From: Purpureocillium takamizusanense
Taxonomy: Eukaryota > Ascomycota > Sordariomycetes > Hypocreales > Ophiocordycipitaceae
Direction of reading: 5' to 3'
Length of the DNA stretch: 64,000 bases
Assembly (NCBI RefSeq): GCF_022605165.1
Contig: NC_063076.1
Coordinates: forward strand, 1,116,001 to 1,180,000
Made by a program: the position numbers and the translations under genes. The first letter of the stretch is position 1. Every line of letters starts with the position of its first letter. The notes under the pieces are model-generated. The model searched no databases, was not told the DNA's origin, and saw nothing but the letters and a program-made list of their open reading frames with translations. Below are positions 33,595-44,059 of the stretch, in pieces.

Positions 33595-35451
33595 CTAAGA
33601 GCTCTTAGTCTTCTTGCGTCCCGACTTCTTGGGCTCCTCCTTGTCGTCGACGGCCTTGGTGGACGTTCGCCGACGCTTCTTATCAGGGCTGGCGGGGGTG
33701 GCCTTGGGCTCCATGATGCTGGTGTCGGCGGCGGGAGTGGCCGTCTTGCGCTTGCGACCACCAGCAGCCTTCTTGGGCGTCTTGGCGTCATCGGCGCCCT
33801 GCTGCAGCTGCTCAGCAATGGCGTCGTGGTCGTTGTTGGGCGCCTCGGCGGGCGTGTCCTTGATCTCCGGCATGGGGATCTGGAAGTCCTCGGCATACTT
33901 GAGAGCCTCATCGTCGTTCATGTTCTTGGCCAGAGGGTTGCCCTGCTTGTACGAGTGCACACGGGCGTTGTAGAGACGCAGGTTATACTGATAAGCGGCA
34001 TTCCAGCCCTGCAAAGAAGACGTTAGCAACCAACTGTAGGCGAAGCAATGGGAGGGAGTATCTATCTCACCTTCTTCTCTGTAGGGCTCATGTGGGCCCA
34101 TCGTCGCTGACCCTCTTCCTGGACAGCACCCTTGGGAGCCTCGGCACCAAGGTCATTGGCGATGATGGAACGGGCGTGCTGCATGTACAGGAAGTAGGGG
34201 GTGAGAGGGCGCTTGGGGGCGTTGGGGTCGTGAGTACGCTTCTTGCGCTCCTTCTTCTCCTCCACGGGCTGGTGAAGCTCGGGGATGGGCATGATGAGCT
34301 GAGCCGCCGTGTTCTCAAAGGAGCTCAGGAGGTCAGCACCACCATCAGCAGTGGCCTCACCGAGGAGCAGGTTCGTCTGGCGAACATAGTCGGTGGTGAA
34401 AGACCTGATGAGCTCAATGATAGTGTTGAGACGGCCAACAGCCTGTGGAGCACCTGTTAGCCATATGAATGTATCATGACCGGAGACGCATGTATTGCGA
34501 GACAACATGGGTGAGGCCGAGGGCAGGTGAAAGAGGCGACGCGTCTAGGGCAGCATGCATAGCCGGTCGTCTGGGTGGACCAGAGGTGGCGACGGCTGCG
34601 CTCCAGTCGGGGCCGCAAGCTCGCTGAGCCGAGCTGGAGCTGGGAGCTCTAGCCGCGGAGCTTGAGCGGCACCCGACCCCTGCAAACGCGCTGAAGGCTG
34701 CCGGGCCCACTGGAGCTCTGGCGCGCGGGGCCAGCAGGCGCGGCGCGGGGTCCCAATTGTAAACAAAAGAGCCCCCCAGCTGCGGCCGCAGGCGCGTCTC
34801 GCCCAGCGCCGAGTGCATCATGGCACCCAAGGTGAAAAAGAAAAACGGGAAAGGCGTGAGGTAAAAATCATTTGTGTAGATGGGACGCTGAGGCGTGTGC
34901 GGGCTGAAAGAACGCGACAACGGCTGTGCAGCTGGTCACCCTGTCCAGCGCTGGTACCCGTGTTTGAGAGCGACTGAGACGACCGCATAGCATACATAGC
35001 ATGCATGCATAGCAGGAGCGCTTCCCTCCAGCTCAAGTGAGCATGAGAGAGGGGCGCCGCCATAACAAGACGAGACCTGTTGCACAAGGTTCAAGCCGTC
35101 TCTGGCTCAGGCAGACGCACCAGGACCGCAGTGCAGTGCAGCCACGCGTGTCATCGACGACGGCAGCTCTCGCGACTCGGAGCAAGGCGAGCGCGCGCTC
35201 ACTGCCATGCAAGCACCGTGCGTGCACATAGTCGAACAAGAATGAGAAAGAAAAGCAAGGCTACTCACCGAGTCGCGCACGCGAAGGAAGCTCTCCGGGT
35301 CGACGAGACGCGTCGGGACACCGGTGGCCATGCCGACGGGAACGGGTGGCACGGGCATCATGGCCGTGGCAGGAGGCGGGTGAACCATAGTGGGCGCGGG
35401 GACAACGGGGACTTTGGCCTTGTCGTCTGCCTTCTTGGAAGGGCGAGGCAT
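33595..35451 (-). CDS. HMG-box DNA-binding protein with basic C-terminal tail (Hmo1-like)
   Basis: Complement of join 33595-34008, 34071-34442, 35269-35451; 322 residues. The N-terminal ~60 residues are Pro-rich, then an amphipathic helical part (VGRLNTIIELIRSF). One clear HMG box runs from about residue 138 (DPNAPKRPLTPYFLYMQHAR, then GQRRWAHMSPTEKK) to about 205 (WNAAYQYNLRLYNARV). The tail is Lys/Arg/Ala/Pro-rich (KKRRRTS, KKSGRKKTKSS), as in nuclear architectural proteins. Yeast Hmo1 has a similar layout of a degenerate first region, a good box and a basic tail, and acts at rRNA and ribosomal-protein genes. The orthology is tentative. The start is the first ATG, with A at -3. Intron 1 is 826 nt, far longer than any other in the window; introns 1 and 2 are phase 0. 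Confidence 0.85.
34443..35268 (-). other. Unusually long (826 nt) intron 1 of the HMG-box gene
   Basis: On the minus strand the donor is GTGAGT and the acceptor CCACAG. The intron interior has a 148-codon minus-strand frame (34474-34920) in a different setting, without domain features. An unrecognised alternative exon is possible, but the direct join keeps frame and gives continuous helix. Confidence 0.6.
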
Positions 35452-38400
35452 GGTAACAAAGCTGGGGCGCTGTGTGGTGTTTCTGGCGCTGGCGTTGGCG
35501 CTCACTTTTTTTTTTGGGCGACGCGCTGTTTGTTGCTGTTGTGAGAAGCCGCTGTGCGGATGAGAAAGAAGGCTGTTTTGGCGGCGGTGATGTGCTGGAC
35601 CCGGGCGGCTTGGAGAGCTTTGCGCGGGCGGTAATGAGTGCTGGAAGGGGGACAGACGGCGATGTGCAACTGAGAGGTTTGGTTGGGGGAGCAGGAGAGA
35701 GGAGAGTGCTGAAGAATCAAGGTTTTGGAAAAACTCGGGGGGCGGGGGGGCCTGCTTTTACCCTCGCGGCGGCGCTGCGCAATCAACGGCCTGGCAGGCC
35801 AGTCCGGGCAGGGTAGGCGCGAAAATTTGCCTCGCACCCCCTCTTTCTGGGCTCCCACTGACCTGAGGTCCCAGGCCCCGTAGCAAAACAGGGCCCCCTC
35901 CCAACCCGACCTATGCTGGTCGCCCGCCCGCCAGCCAGCCCCGCTCATTCTGGGCGGACACCTCTCCTCCCGTCAGAGCAGGCAGCCTCCTCAGTGGCCA
36001 CAGCACGTACCAGCGCCGCCGCCTGCACCACCTGCACCACCTGCACCACCTGCACCTGGGCTGCACCACCACCACCACCCCCGAGCAAGTTCAGACGGGC
36101 GAGGGGGGGGTTCCAGCTCGGCCGTCAACAACAGGGACGGGAGGGAGGTCTGGTGTGTCCCCCCCCTCCCCCCCCATCGTCGGGCAACGCCCGCAGGCAC
36201 CCGAGTCCTCCTCCTGGCATGGCAGCAGGGCTTCTCTGAGGCCCGTGACGGCCGCTCTCGCCGACCATTCCGTCATCCGCTGCCAAATGGGGTGCAGCGA
36301 CCTAGCGGAGTCTTCTCTAACTCCAGCGCGTTCTCGGCCAGCAGCACCTCGTCGGGCATGCTTCCAACCCCCGCGGCTGCTTGGACCTTTCCATCCCGCC
36401 CTCTCGTTGCCTACTCCTGGCACACGCACACACTGTGGCCCTGAGGCTCGGGGCCATATTCAGCCCGATAACAGCTGAGAGGCACGACGACACCACAGCA
36501 CCCGACATGGCAGCACAGCACAGGGGAGCTGCCTCCGGCCGGTCCGCCGCGCGTCTACCACCGGCCGACCGACCGACCTCCACTGGCTCCCAGCGTTCAG
36601 AGCTGTCCCCGCGACAACTGCCTTCCTGCTACAAGCTGTATCCAGGCAGGTGCCAGGTAAATGCACTCCGCTCCACGGCCACCGCCGTATCCGTTTGCGG
36701 CACACAAAGTACACTCGCCGTACTCTGGCATCACGTGCATACTGTCATTTTCTTCATTGCTGCTACTCAGGCGCGGGCTCGGCATCAGTTCAACCTCTTC
36801 CGTCACGTCGTTGCGGCGGCCGATGCGCGTGCGTCACGTTGGTGGATTGAGGGCGCTGCCCCCGCGACTTACACGGGGTGCCGTGGACTCGCTAGATCCG
36901 CCCGAGGACCTCGAGGGGACTCTCTGGTGATGCCCCCAGGACACCTTTCAGCGCGGTTAGTGAGAGTTTGAGCCGCTGCTGAGGCCGCACCCACCTCACC
37001 CAGCTGTCCAATTGCGGCCTGCCAGCGCCACCCAAAGGTCCAGGTCGTTCCAGCGCCTGCAGGTGGGTGTGTAGATTTCAGCACGGCCAGCGCCCGCACA
37101 GCATGTCTGTGCCCAGCGCTGAGAGCGCGGTAATGGGCACCGGGCGGTCCGGATGACCCAAGCCCAGGTGCCCAGTAAATTGAAGGGGTCTCTCCTCCCC
37201 CCCTCCCCCCAAATCTCCCTCGGAGGTAGGTCGGTTCAGTCCCATCTTCCAGCTCCCTCCTAAGCAGTCGTTTGGTGCTCCTCCCGCCCCTCAGCGACTC
37301 AATGGGACTACCTACTAACCGCCCATACCATACCTCACCACCCTTTGGAGAAGGGAGCCTGGAAGGCGAGGCGCTGGAAGCCGCCACTTCAGGGCCCTTC
37401 TATCGCGTCCGGAGTCGGGCTGCTGCCATTCTGTCCTCCACAGCACATTAGTAGCTACTAACCTGGCTAGCTGTGTCGACCTTTGATTTTCCAGGCCTGG
37501 TCCCCCTCCCTTCTGTGCGATGGCTTCGGCTGCCCGCGAGCGCTGGAGACAGCACCTCCGAGCTTGTCCCTGAGCAGCGGCCGAGGCATCCAAGGCCAGA
37601 TTCCCCGCCAGCGTCTCTGATAGTACCCGGCCATCTCGTAGCGGTAGCAGATCCGCGGTGCGCTCGACGCTTGCCATGATCACATCCGCAAGCCCAACTG
37701 AACGCGCGCCAGAGGCTGTCGGCGTCGCTTCCAGAACGCGCCAGGCTAGGAAGCCTCACAACAGACCTTTTGGTCGAAGGCTTGGCGACTGGAAGCGCAA
37801 CGCTGGAAAGACATCAACGTCGCCATTCTACCTTACCTCAGCAACCCACAGGCTCACGACGACTGTTGTGCCTGTACATTCGGGCAACCCTTGCTTGACC
37901 TTGTTACACAGGGCCCCGAAGTCGTTGCAGGAGACCCCCGCGGTGATATGTCGCCATGCCTTACCTCGTCCGTGTGTGCTACCAGCGCTTTCCCTTCAGC
38001 CAGGGCACCTTGTATTAGTTCGTGCCGTGGTGACTCCACGACGCAAGCAACGATGCGGATGCGTGAGCGCCGCCGTTTTGCGTAACACTATGGCGCGCCC
38101 ATGCTGAGAGAGGCAAGAGCAAGACTCAGGAGGGCAGTCGACGCGAGCGAGTCTTGGTGACGCCCCGGGCTGGCAGCACAGAATGAGATCCCGTCACGGG
38201 CCACAACAATAGACGGGTGCTCTGCCAGACGCGGGACGTACTACACGTACTGGCTTGCTGTGCAGACTTGCGAACGAAACAAAAATGCATGCAAAGAGCC
38301 ACGCGCTGCTCCACAGGGCTGCAGGCCGCTTGATTTCCCGCGGCGAAGCATGAGATGTGAGTTTTGGAGACTTACATGCTCGCCGTTCCCTCAAGACACG

Positions 38401-39307
38401 CACGCACGCACGCGTTCGACAAGCTTCCCCCGCCCAGGCGTGTCGTCTGATCGAGACAGCCGGCCGGGTATCTGGTTTGGTGGGAGGCTCTGCCCAGCAA
38501 GCTGCCCGGTGCCGCCTGGCTGGCCAATCGCTGCGGGGTCCCTTGCCGCCCAGGGACCAAGCTTGATTCACTGATGTGTTTCAGGACGCAGCACAGGGCC
38601 CCTGGACTGGACGCAAGACGTACAGTGGGGCCGCGCAGTACCGGGCGTGGCTAGCCAATCCACTGGACAAGCTTGTACACCAACCTAAGTTCAAAGAAAG
38701 TGGTAAAGTCGGGTACCTCGAAGCTGGGCAGTTTGCTGGGGCATGGCCTCGCCAGCAGACGCGGCGGGGCAATCGATGGAACGGATGGATGCCCTCACTG
38801 CCCGCCCGGGCCTGAGATGAGGGTGCCTCGGCGGTGTGTCCACTCCCGTCCAGTGCAGTCCTGTGAGGCCGCCGTTGAAGAGGGAGCCGACGGCGACTGT
38901 GCTGAGCGGAGATTGGAGCTTCCCACGTTGGGTGACATCACTCGGCCACAAAGCCAGCTGAGAGCTCCCATCCCACGGAGGGCCCCGCCGCTAACAACAG
39001 CCGAGCTGGCATCGCAATTCATTCGCCGCCGCTGATTGCCTTTAGTACCTGAGGCGAGGAGGAGGCGGTGGTGGTACTACGTACCGTGAAGCAAGGATCG
39101 CCTCGGACAGCTTTCTTCGTGCCCCTCCCCAAACCCCTCCTCCTGGCGTCCCCTCTCCCCTGGGCTCCCTCCTTTTTGTCCTTCATCATCATCACTCCCC
39201 TCCCCCTCTTGCCCATCGAGCAACATCTACCAGCGTTGCTCGTCGCTCACTTGGCCTCCAACTAAAGCTATCAACACCACGCGCACCCAAGCTTGCGGCA
39301 ACCCGCC
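35452..39307. other. Divergent intergenic, HMG-box gene / het-c (3.9 kb)
   Basis: No recognisable gene. It contains a 9-bp minisatellite (36022-36056), C/T-rich and poly-C/G patches, and many short ORFs on both strands without family features. The last ~150 bp before het-c are strongly C/T-rich, typical of a fungal core promoter. Confidence 0.55.
36022..36056 (+). repeat. 9-bp minisatellite, unit CTGCACCAC, about 4 copies
   Basis: Near-perfect tandem copies of the 9-mer, followed by a short CACCAC run, in the gene-free stretch upstream of the HMG-box gene. Confidence 0.9.
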
Positions 39308-42300
39308 ATGCTCGACTTCAGGAATCCCGGCCTCCTGCTGGGCTTGATTATCCTCGTCGCCCTGGTCACCCCGGCCGCCGCCTTTGGTGCTGGCAACATT
39401 GCCTCCATCTCCAAGGTCGAGGGCCAGAACTGTGCGTAACCTAGTCTCCCACTACATCGACCCCGCGTGCAAAGCTGACCCAGCCACTGGTATCTAGGGC
39501 GACACGGCGATATTGAAGATGCGCTCCTCACTCTGGCCATGGCCCGCGCCATGAAGCACAAGAAGTTCAACAAGATCATGGTCTCCCGAGTTTATTTTGG
39601 CAACTGGCTGCGTGACTACTCCCAGGCCATCGACGTGGGCACCGTCAAGTCCGTGTCCGCCGAGGCCATCCGTCTGCTCCTCTCGGTGCTCGGATTCTTG
39701 ACCTTTGGCTACGGCTCTGGCGAGTTCGAAATCACCGCAGACCGCCTTGGCTGCTACCGCCCCGAGGATCACATTGACAACCCCAAGAACTATGCCGACA
39801 ACCAGGATGCTCGTCAGTACGACCGACGGCTCCGTGGCCCCGTCGATGAGGAGCGAGAACTGGCCGTCGACCCGGAGACGGGCATGAAGAACTACATCGC
39901 CAATGAGCGTGCCGGAATCATGACCTCTGCTAAGCACGTGAGGAAGCTGTTCTCCGGCTGCATTGAGCTCGGCCGTCGCTACAAGGATCGCGGTAACAAG
40001 GAGGACCTGTACGAATCGCTGCGCCTGATGGGCACTGGCCTGCATTGCCTCGAAGGTAAATGATTTGAGTTCTGGTTTGCTGTTTCTTAGCTTACCGTGC
40101 TGTGCTGACAATGCTTGCAGACTTCTTTGCCCATAGCAACTACACAGAGCTCGCCTTGATCGAGATGGGCGAGCGCGACGTCTTCCCGCACGTCGGGCGA
40201 GACTGCAGAATTCGCCTCGAGGGCGCCCGCGGAGACGTTCACCCTATTGTCACCGGTACTTTTGGCGGCGTCGACTTTCTCCACTCCGTCGTGGGCGAAG
40301 GTAGGCACTCCGATGTGCATTCTTTCTACGTGACAGCGCGCTGATGACTATACTAGTTTCCGACAAGATGACCCAGAACGAGATCGAGGAACTCGAGGGC
40401 ACCCTTCAGGACAGCAAGACTGCAGACACGAGCCTTCTCCGTGATCTCCTCGACAAGATCCCCGACGGTCTTTTTGGTAACAAGAATCAGAGCTCTAGGA
40501 TCGACGAGATTCAGAGCAACGCCAACGCCGCCCAGATGCAGAACACATCCGTCTCGCCGCGCAACCCGGAGGAGTTCACTGTCTACGTCCGAAACATTTA
40601 TCAGCAGATCATGCCGGCTATCCAGTTCCATGACGACGTCATGAAGAGTATCACGAGCGCTGTCGAGAAGATCCCCGTGCTTCCCAAGATTATCGAGCAG
40701 CTGGAGGAGCAGCTGTCTAAATTCGTCTTCTCCATCATCGCTCCATTTGTCGTCCCCCTGATTCAGCAGATCCGCAACGAACTGCGCACCGGATCCGAGG
40801 AGATTGTCCACAGCAGCGAGCAGGAGCAGCACATTGTCTTCAACAACGATCGCTGCGATGATCCCACTCACTCGATGTTGTCCAAGGACCACTTTTCTAA
40901 CGTACGTGCTATACTCAAGTCAACCCCCCAATGAGGCGTATACATGCATGATGCTAATCGGCTTGACAGATTCTGAACGAGATCGCCGGCCGGACGGCCG
41001 CCAGAATGCTGCATTGGGTTGTGCCTCAGCTCATGGATGCCATTGACGACGATAACACCGACGTCAACAGGCTCCTCGACCGCATCGTCAACGGTGTCAT
41101 GCACCACCCTGCGCAAAAGGACATGGGGCGCGACGGCGTCTCCGAGGCGCGCAACATCATCTTCGATCAGGTTAAGGAATGGTGGAACCAGATGGGCGAC
41201 GACCAAAGGAACGACTATCGCCGCAAGCTGTCTCGCGAGGGCGTCCAGCGAGGCGAGAACCATAAGGAAGGCGTCTACGACACTGGCCACGGCCACGGTT
41301 GCTGTGGCAAGCTGCAGATGCGCAAGCTGTACGGCGAGCCAGACACGCTGGAGGGCAAGATTGCGGGGGCAGCTGCCGATGCCATCTTCCAAGGCGCGAC
41401 CGGTGCCATCTCTGGCCTCGTGGAGCAGAACACTGGCTTCAAGCTGCCTTCCACACAGGGATCCCAGCAGGAGCAGCGTCAGGAAGAAGGAGGCCTGGGT
41501 GGCTTCCTTAGCGCAGCAGGCTCCATTCTCGGCGGTGCGTTTGGCAAGGATGAGACGGAGAAGCACAGTAGCCAGCGTCGCGAGGACGATGGCTCGTACA
41601 CGCAGACAGAGACAGAGTACGGCCGCCACGGCAACCGTTACGGGCAGGCTCAGTACACGGAGACCCAGCGCCCTGACGGCAGCAGCCAGTCTCAGTACAG
41701 CCGCTTCGAGCAGCAGGATTCGTACGGCGGCCGTCAGACGTCTGGCTACGGGTACGAGGAGACGACGGAGAGCCGTCCGACGTATGGCGGCGGCTACGAG
41801 CAGCGAACCGAGCGTCACGAGTATAAGAGCTCGAACGCAGATAGCTATGGAGGTGGTCGTACGGGCGGGCACGCCAGCGAGTACTCGCGCCAGGACAATG
41901 ACAGCTACGGACGTCGCCAGGAGAGCAGCGGTTACGGCCGAGAGGAGAGCGGCTACGCCAGTGGGTATGGACGCCAGGATAAGGACAGCTACGGCGGCGG
42001 CAACCGCCGTCGTGACGATGACAGCTATGGCAGCGGCTATGGCGGTGGAAACAGGCGCGACGAGGACAGCTACGGCGGTGGTGGCAGGCGCCGTGACGAT
42101 GACAGCTATGGCGGTGGCGGCGGCTACAAAGGTCGCGAGGACAGTGGCTACGGCGACGAGTATGGACGCCGCGAGGAGGGAGGCTACCGAGGGTCCGAGG
42201 GCCGAGGTGGCTACGCCGCCGAGTACGAGCGCGGGGGCGACGACGACGACAACGAGAGCGGCCGTCGACGCCAGCACCACGGCCGTCGCGAGGAGGGAGG

Positions 42301-42334
42301 CTACGGAGGCGGCGGCTACGGTGGTGGATACTAG
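39308..42334 (+). CDS. het-c: HET-C heterokaryon incompatibility family protein
   Basis: Join 39308-39431, 39498-40055, 40121-40300, 40357-40901, 40970-42334 gives 923 residues. A signal peptide is present (hydrophobic LLLGLIILVALVTPAAAFG). The conserved HET-C core follows: EGQNWRHGDIEDALL, RVYFGNWLRDYSQAID, then DFFAHSNYTELALIEMGE, with GHGHGCCGKLQMRKLYGEP later. From about residue 640 to the end the protein is a low-complexity tail built on short SYGGG, RRDDDSYG and SGYG units. In Neurospora crassa het-c is a polymorphic allorecognition gene that works with the HET-domain partner pin-c; the glycine-rich tail is also a family trait. No HET-domain gene lies beside it here. All four junctions preserve frame in conserved blocks. 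The biochemical activity of the family is not known to me. Confidence 0.95.
41690..42331 (+). repeat. Coding low-complexity repeats in the het-c tail
   Basis: Degenerate short repeats encode Gly/Tyr/Ser/Arg/Asp-rich units (DSYGGG, RRDDDSYG, ESGYG). Copy number of such tracts can change by slippage. Confidence 0.85.
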
Positions 42335-43073
42335 AGCGTTTCGCGGTCATTCGTGACGGTGAGGCAGGGTCTGGTACTCTGTCGCACGCTTTGTCTGCGC
42401 TGAGCGTGCTAGCGTGAGTCGACGAACCGACAGGCTGAGGGGAAAGGGAAAAAACTGGTGGAGATATCTCGCATGGGCGGTGGTTCGGGAACGATGTCTG
42501 ACAGATAGGGCTCATAGAATGCCAGATTGATGGATCGATCCAGTGCATGCTTTCCCTGGTACTCAGGCAGGGCCCCTCTTTATCGAAATCTGTGAGACGG
42601 GTATATGCATGCGCGAGCACGGAACAAGCACGATGTAGCCTGCCCTATCAGTCGCGTCGGTCCCTCCCCCCTTCATCCGCCCGTTGCTGCCCGACACGGC
42701 ACACGAGGCCGGCCGCCCACCTGGCGCGGTGTGGTGCGACCCGCTGCGAGACGGCGACGAGGAGGAAGAGCAGCACGGCAACATCAACGTCAACGACGAG
42801 GGGAGAAGATCTCGATGGATTGCATCTCTCGGCGCCCTGCAGGGTGCGTTCCGCGTGTGCTGCCTCTTTTTGGAGGGGGGGGGGGGGGTTTCTGGCTCTA
42901 CGTACGAACGGCGACGAGGCAAGAGAAGGAAGGCGGGAGCGGCGCAGCCATCCAGGCAGGCAGGCTGGCAGGCAAGGCTGATGGGAGAGACAGAGAAGGG
43001 AAGGGAAGGGGGGCATCAAGCGGCGACGACACTTTTCAATATGGGGTGAGAGAGAGGCGCGCGAGTCCCAAGA

Positions 43074-43074
<1 letters not shown>

Positions 43075-43105
<31 letters not shown>
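43075..43105 (+). repeat. (GACA)n tetranucleotide microsatellite
   Basis: About seven uninterrupted units in the gene-free region. Confidence 0.95.
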
Positions 43106-43107
<2 letters not shown>

Positions 43108-44044
43108 CGAGACGGGGACGGGGTCGGGGACGGGACGAAAGACAATGAACGTTTCGTCGTTGTTCCCGCACGCGCTCGGCGCGCGTGGGCATTTATTGCA
43201 CAAGGTGGCGTGGCGTGGGCCGTGGCGTAGTCGGCGGGCGCGGGGCGGGGCGGGGCGATCCCGCGCGGTTGTGTGTGGGGGCGAGGAGGGAGGTCTGTTG
43301 TGGCCCGGTTGTGCTTACGTACGTGGGTACATACGCGTGGTTGAATCTGGCTACCCTAGACCCATGATGGCGCGCGCGAAAATGGATGCCGAGATTGGAG
43401 ATGATTGTAAGGTTTGAGTGCATGGTGGTGGTGGATGTGGTTGATGACGGTGGTACGTGGTGTTTCGGGTCTACTTTACGGAGTGATGCGCGGAGTCTCC
43501 GATGTAAACGATGTTTGTGGGTTGGGAGTATGCCCGTTCAAACGCGTAGCGGCGTATGTGTGTCGGGGCAGATTAGCTGCAGCAGGTACAGTACGCAAAT
43601 AGTCAACCAACATATCGAGACGGTGGCAGCAGCGACCAACTCTATCAAGAACAACACACACAGACACCTCACAATGCAACCACCGCACTGTGCCAAAGTG
43701 CCATTCGCCGAGCAGCAAAGCACAAATCTGGGCCAGGAACCAACAGCCGAAACGCATGCAGGCTTCCAGAAGCCCATCGCCCATCGCCATCCGGGTCGCC
43801 GACGCCCTGGGCCGGCCGCGGCTATGTTCGATTCGGTACGGGGCAGCCGAGCGAGATATGGAGCGGCGCCGCCACGCGATGATGCGCCGCCGCCGTCCCA
43901 GTCCCTGTTCCTTTCCTCCCTCTTCGGTGCTCCGGCCTTCTCATCTCTCTCCCACCCTCTCCTTCCCGCTTCGTCGCAACAGCGCCAACAACAATAGTTA
44001 CAGCAATAACAATGTAGGCACGGTGATACGTACTTCATACGTAC

Positions 44045-44059
44045 GCGCGCGCGCGCGCG
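44045..44059. repeat. Alternating CG tract (Z-DNA-prone)
   Basis: About seven CG dinucleotides in a row, rare even in GC-rich DNA. Confidence 0.9.

Noticed and set aside
36022..36056. Tandem 9-mers considered as a CRISPR-like array
   Set aside because: The repeats are directly adjacent with no spacers and the organism is eukaryotic; it is a minisatellite.
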